From Bacteroidales bacterium UBA1205 (GTDB lineage Bacteria; Bacteroidota; Bacteroidia; Bacteroidales; WCHB1-69), in contig DBXT01000067.1 of assembly GCA_002309615.1 (NCBI GenBank), positions 9,624-73,623 of the forward strand: DNA of 64,000 bases, read 5' to 3'. Made by a program: the position numbers and the translations under genes. Below are positions 61,622 through 64,000 of the stretch, one piece after another (position 1 is the stretch's first letter; every line of letters starts with the position of its first letter). A model generated the notes under the pieces. It was not told the origin of the DNA. It saw only the letters and a program-made list of their open reading frames with translations, and searched no databases.

Positions 61622-62776
61622 ATGATATATTTAGATAATTCAGCAACCACATTCCCAAAACCGGAAGAAGTTTATGATTTTATGAACACTTATTACCGCA
61701 CCCATGGTGTTAGCCCGGGTCGTTCCGGATTTGATGCAGCCATAGAAACAGGCGAGTTGGTGGAAAATACCAGAAAAATGCTCACACAAATGTTCAACGG
61801 CGGCGGTGATCCTAATCGTTTGACCTTTAGCTATAATGCAACAGACTCTTTGAATATACTTATTCAAGGTTTGGTGGAAAAAGGCGACCATGTTATCACC
61901 ACCATGCTGGAACACAATTCTGTGCTTCGTCCCTTATACGTATTGGAGCAAAGAGGATTGATAGAAGTAACGTATGTACCTTTTGACAAGCATGGTTACG
62001 TTGACCCCGACGACATCAAAAAAGCTATTAAACCCAACACCAAATTGGTAGTATGCACACAATGTTCCAATGTAATAGGAACAGTACAACCCATTCCGCA
62101 AATAGGTAAAATATGTAAAGAAAACGGTTTAATATTTTTAGTAGACGGCAGCCAAGGAGCCGGAGCCAATACTATGGATATGGTGAATTTCGGTGTGGAC
62201 TGTTATGCTTTTACCGGTCACAAATGTTTAATGGGACCTACCGGAATAGGAGGTTCATATGTAAGAGAAGGCATTACCGTTAAACATACCCGTTTCGGCG
62301 GCACAGGTGTACGGTCTGCCTACCCCGGACATTTGGAAGAATATCCTTATCGTTTGGAAGCAGGAACCATGAATCTTTTAGGGGTAGCCGGTTTGCATGC
62401 CGGTGTAAAATGGGTGCTTCAACACGGTGTGGAAAATCTACACGCACAAGAAATGCGTTTGTGGGAAAAACTTCGTTTGGAAATAAAAGATGTTCCCGGA
62501 GTAACGCTCTATTGTGCCGAAGGAGTGGAAAATCACAATCCTGTGCTATCCCTCAATATTAAAGGTTTTGAAGCAGGAGACGTAGGCACCATGCTGGATG
62601 TGGATTATGACATAGCTTGCCGTACCGGATTACAATGTGCCCCTAAAGTTCATCAAGGAATAGGCACTATTGATATTCACGGTACCGTTCGCCTGAGTGT
62701 AGGCGCTTTTAACACCGAATCAGACATAGATGCCGCTATTACCGCTATTAAAGAAATAGCCGCAATAAAGAATTAA
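61622..62776 (+). CDS. Cysteine desulfurase family protein (class V aminotransferase)
   Basis: 384 residues: IYLDNSATTFPKPEEVY at the start, THGVSPGRSGF, LEHNSVLRPLYVLE near 97, VDGSQGAGA near 177, AFTGHKCLMGPTGIGG with the PLP-binding Lys near 200, GGTGVRS near 230, and CRTGLQCAPKVHQGIGT with the catalytic Cys near 340. These match the cysteine desulfurase family related to TIGR01977 rather than housekeeping IscS. It would release sulfur from cysteine as an enzyme persulfide. It lies 41 bases after the HdrD-like gene with no terminator between, and a strong terminator follows, so it is the last gene of the dsrC operon. Confidence 0.88.
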   Translation: MIYLDNSATTFPKPEEVYDFMNTYYRTHGVSPGRSGFDAAIETGELVENTRKMLTQMFNGGGDPNRLTFSYNATDSLNILIQGLVEKGDHVITTMLEHNSVLRPLYVLEQRGLIEVTYVPFDKHGYVDPDDIKKAIKPNTKLVVCTQCSNVIGTVQPIPQIGKICKENGLIFLVDGSQGAGANTMDMVNFGVDCYAFTGHKCLMGPTGIGGSYVREGITVKHTRFGGTGVRSAYPGHLEEYPYRLEAGTMNLLGVAGLHAGVKWVLQHGVENLHAQEMRLWEKLRLEIKDVPGVTLYCAEGVENHNPVLSLNIKGFEAGDVGTMLDVDYDIACRTGLQCAPKVHQGIGTIDIHGTVRLSVGAFNTESDIDAAITAIKEIAAIKN

Positions 62777-62793
62777 TTTTAAAAAACAATACT

Positions 62794-62829
62794 AAAAACG
62801 CATTCTCTTTACCGAGAATGCGTTTTTTT
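62794..62829 (+). terminator. Intrinsic terminator of the dsrC-desulfurase operon
   Basis: CGCATTCTC (62799-62807) with GAGAATGCG (62814-62822), followed by a T-run. Confidence 0.88.
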
Positions 62830-62883
62830 ATTGTTCAAGCTGCCGGTTAAAAAAAAAGCAGAATACAAATTGTTAAATTATTA

Positions 62884-64000
62884 ATGGACATCTCTAAAAA
62901 TAGATAAAAATTTAACAATCAAACAATAAGGTCTTATTTTATTCGTTATATAATTGTAAGTCAAAAAGAAATACCATGCAGAAATACAAAGAGACAGGAT
63001 ACAAAACATTGTTTGATGACGAAAATAGGCACGAAAAACTTTCCAAGATAGGCAATCCGTTGGAAAAATTATCAAAAGTAGTAGATTTTGAGATGTTTCG
63101 TTCTGATTTAGAGGAAGCTGTACTGAATAAGGACAAAAAGAGTAAAGTCGGTGCAAAGCCGTATGATGTGGTAATGATGTTCAAAATAATGGTGATACAA
63201 CGATATTATAATCTTAGTGATGACCAGACAGAATACCAAATAGAGGATAGAGTATCTTTTCGACGTTTTCTTGGTTTATCAAGCGGAGATAAAGTTCCTG
63301 ATGCTAAAACGATATGGTTATTCCGCGAAAAGTTAGTAAAAAGCGGAGTATCTGAAATGCTGTTTCAGAAGTTTGTAGATTTTTTAAACGACCAACAATT
63401 GATATTCAATGAAGGTCGGATGGTAGATGCAAGTTTTGTCTTAGCACCACGCCAACACAATACACCGGAAGAAAACAAACAAATCAAGCAAGGCGATGGC
63501 AATGAATTGTGGAAAGACCAACCGCATAAAAGAAGCCAAAAGGATATAGATGCCCGCTGGACACAAAAAGGAGGAGTAAACTATTATGGATACAAAAACC
63601 ATATCAAAGGAGATACAAAAAGCAAACTGATAATTAGTCAAGAGATTACCCCTGCCTCATCACACGATTCACAATCATTAGACAATTTGCTTACAGAAAA
63701 GGATAAAGGGCAGAATTTATATGCAGATAGTGCCTATGTGGGACAAGGAGAAATACTGAAGAAATATGATGTAAAAGACAGAATATGTGAAAAGAGTTAT
63801 AGAGGACATCCGTTAACGGAGAAACAAAAGGAAAACAATAAAATAAAATCTCATACACGTTGTTTGGTGGAACATATATTTGGTTTTATGGAATGTGTTA
63901 TGAACAAGTTATTTGTTCGTACTATTGGGATAGCAAGGGCAAAATCAGTAATAGGAATGAACAATTTGATTTATAACATGTTCCGCTACGAACAGATAGT
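62884..64000 (+). mobile_element. IS5-family insertion sequence, right end beyond window
   Basis: The transposase gene starts at 62976. The left end is placed tentatively at about 62884, where the A/T-rich sequence changes to ggacatctctaaaaatag, a plausible terminal inverted repeat start. The other end is outside the window, so repeats and target duplication cannot be confirmed. Confidence 0.6.
62976..64000 (+). CDS. IS5-family DDE transposase, 3'-truncated by window edge
   Basis: Open from the ATG at 62976 (MQKYKETGYKTLFDDE) to the window end, 341 codons with no stop. An N-terminal DUF772-like region (VVDFEMFRSDLEEAV, YQIEDRVSFRRFLGL) is followed by the catalytic domain, with Asp in RMVDASFVLAP, Asp in YADSAYVGQGE and Glu in RCLVEHIFGF. 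This is the DDE layout of IS5-type enzymes. The frame is intact as far as seen, so the element could be active. It sits just after the dsrC-operon terminator. Confidence 0.9.
   Translation, partial: MQKYKETGYKTLFDDENRHEKLSKIGNPLEKLSKVVDFEMFRSDLEEAVLNKDKKSKVGAKPYDVVMMFKIMVIQRYYNLSDDQTEYQIEDRVSFRRFLGLSSGDKVPDAKTIWLFREKLVKSGVSEMLFQKFVDFLNDQQLIFNEGRMVDASFVLAPRQHNTPEENKQIKQGDGNELWKDQPHKRSQKDIDARWTQKGGVNYYGYKNHIKGDTKSKLIISQEITPASSHDSQSLDNLLTEKDKGQNLYADSAYVGQGEILKKYDVKDRICEKSYRGHPLTEKQKENNKIKSHTRCLVEHIFGFMECVMNKLFVRTIGIARAKSVIGMNNLIYNMFRYEQI

Overview
The window reads as chromosomal DNA of an anaerobic member of the Bacteroidota, most likely Bacteroidales-like. The lineage evidence is consistent. 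Many genes and all five tRNAs are preceded by the Bacteroidota -7 promoter element TAnnTTTG, and Shine-Dalgarno sequences are weak or absent. There is a GldH-type gliding lipoprotein, a secreted protease with a type IX secretion (T9SS) C-terminal sorting domain, two PD40/OmpA envelope proteins, DUF4468 and DUF6056 proteins, a type B ribosomal protein L31 and a one-chain glycyl-tRNA synthetase. Base composition is moderately AT-rich. An anaerobic life is suggested by the oxygen-sensitive acyl-CoA dehydratase activase system at the left edge and by the DsrC/heterodisulfide-reductase-like cluster at the right.

Layout. 1-4034: activase and dehydratase-like proteins, normally one long chain but here split by a single in-frame stop. 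4.1-7.5 kb (minus): beta-barrel protein, M16 protease, glycosyltransferase. 7.6-14.2 kb (plus): gldH-like lipoprotein, beta-barrel protein, pheT, histidine kinase, SpoIID-like protein, DUF456 protein. 14.3-20.1 kb (plus): polA with a decayed proofreading site, flippase, glycosyltransferase, flavodoxin-like lipoprotein. 20.3-29.9 kb (minus): HtpX-like protease/lemA, pyrK, phosphodiesterase, PD40-OmpA protein, TPR protein, tRNA-Thr, recQ, clpS, DUF4468, folA. 29.9-32.0 kb (minus): glyS and mntP. 32.0-34.9 kb: an AT-rich accessory patch with a degenerate OmpA-like lipid-free secreted protein, a DUF6056 membrane protein and a start-less gene remnant. 35.0-37.8 kb: acyl-CoA ligase and a membrane LytTR regulator with a striking triple-repeat operator. 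37.9-43.8 kb (minus): tRNA-Lys, xerD, PD40-OmpA, T9SS protease, NAD kinase, small lipoprotein. 43.9-50.6 kb: birA, L31, tRNA-His, trmH, HU, fmt, ribH, TPR membrane protein, tRNA-Gln(CTG), msrC, YiiX-like hydrolase. 50.7-58.0 kb (minus): groEL/groES, infB-nusA-rimP, tRNA-Gln(TTG). 58.2-62.8 kb (plus): lplA, then dsrC, a TmcC/NarI-like membrane subunit, a TmcB/HdrD/DsrK-like iron-sulfur subunit and a cysteine desulfurase. 62.9-64.0 kb: an IS5-type element running off the end.

The most interesting system is the 59.3-62.8 kb cluster. It pairs a DsrC with both redox cysteines with a membrane heterodisulfide-reductase-like pair and a desulfurase, and no sulfite reductase is visible in the window. 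I infer a sulfur relay in which desulfurase-derived persulfide is loaded on DsrC and the DsrC thiol/disulfide state is coupled to the quinone pool. This is a hypothesis from gene content, not a demonstrated function.

All assignments come from reading motifs; no database search was run.
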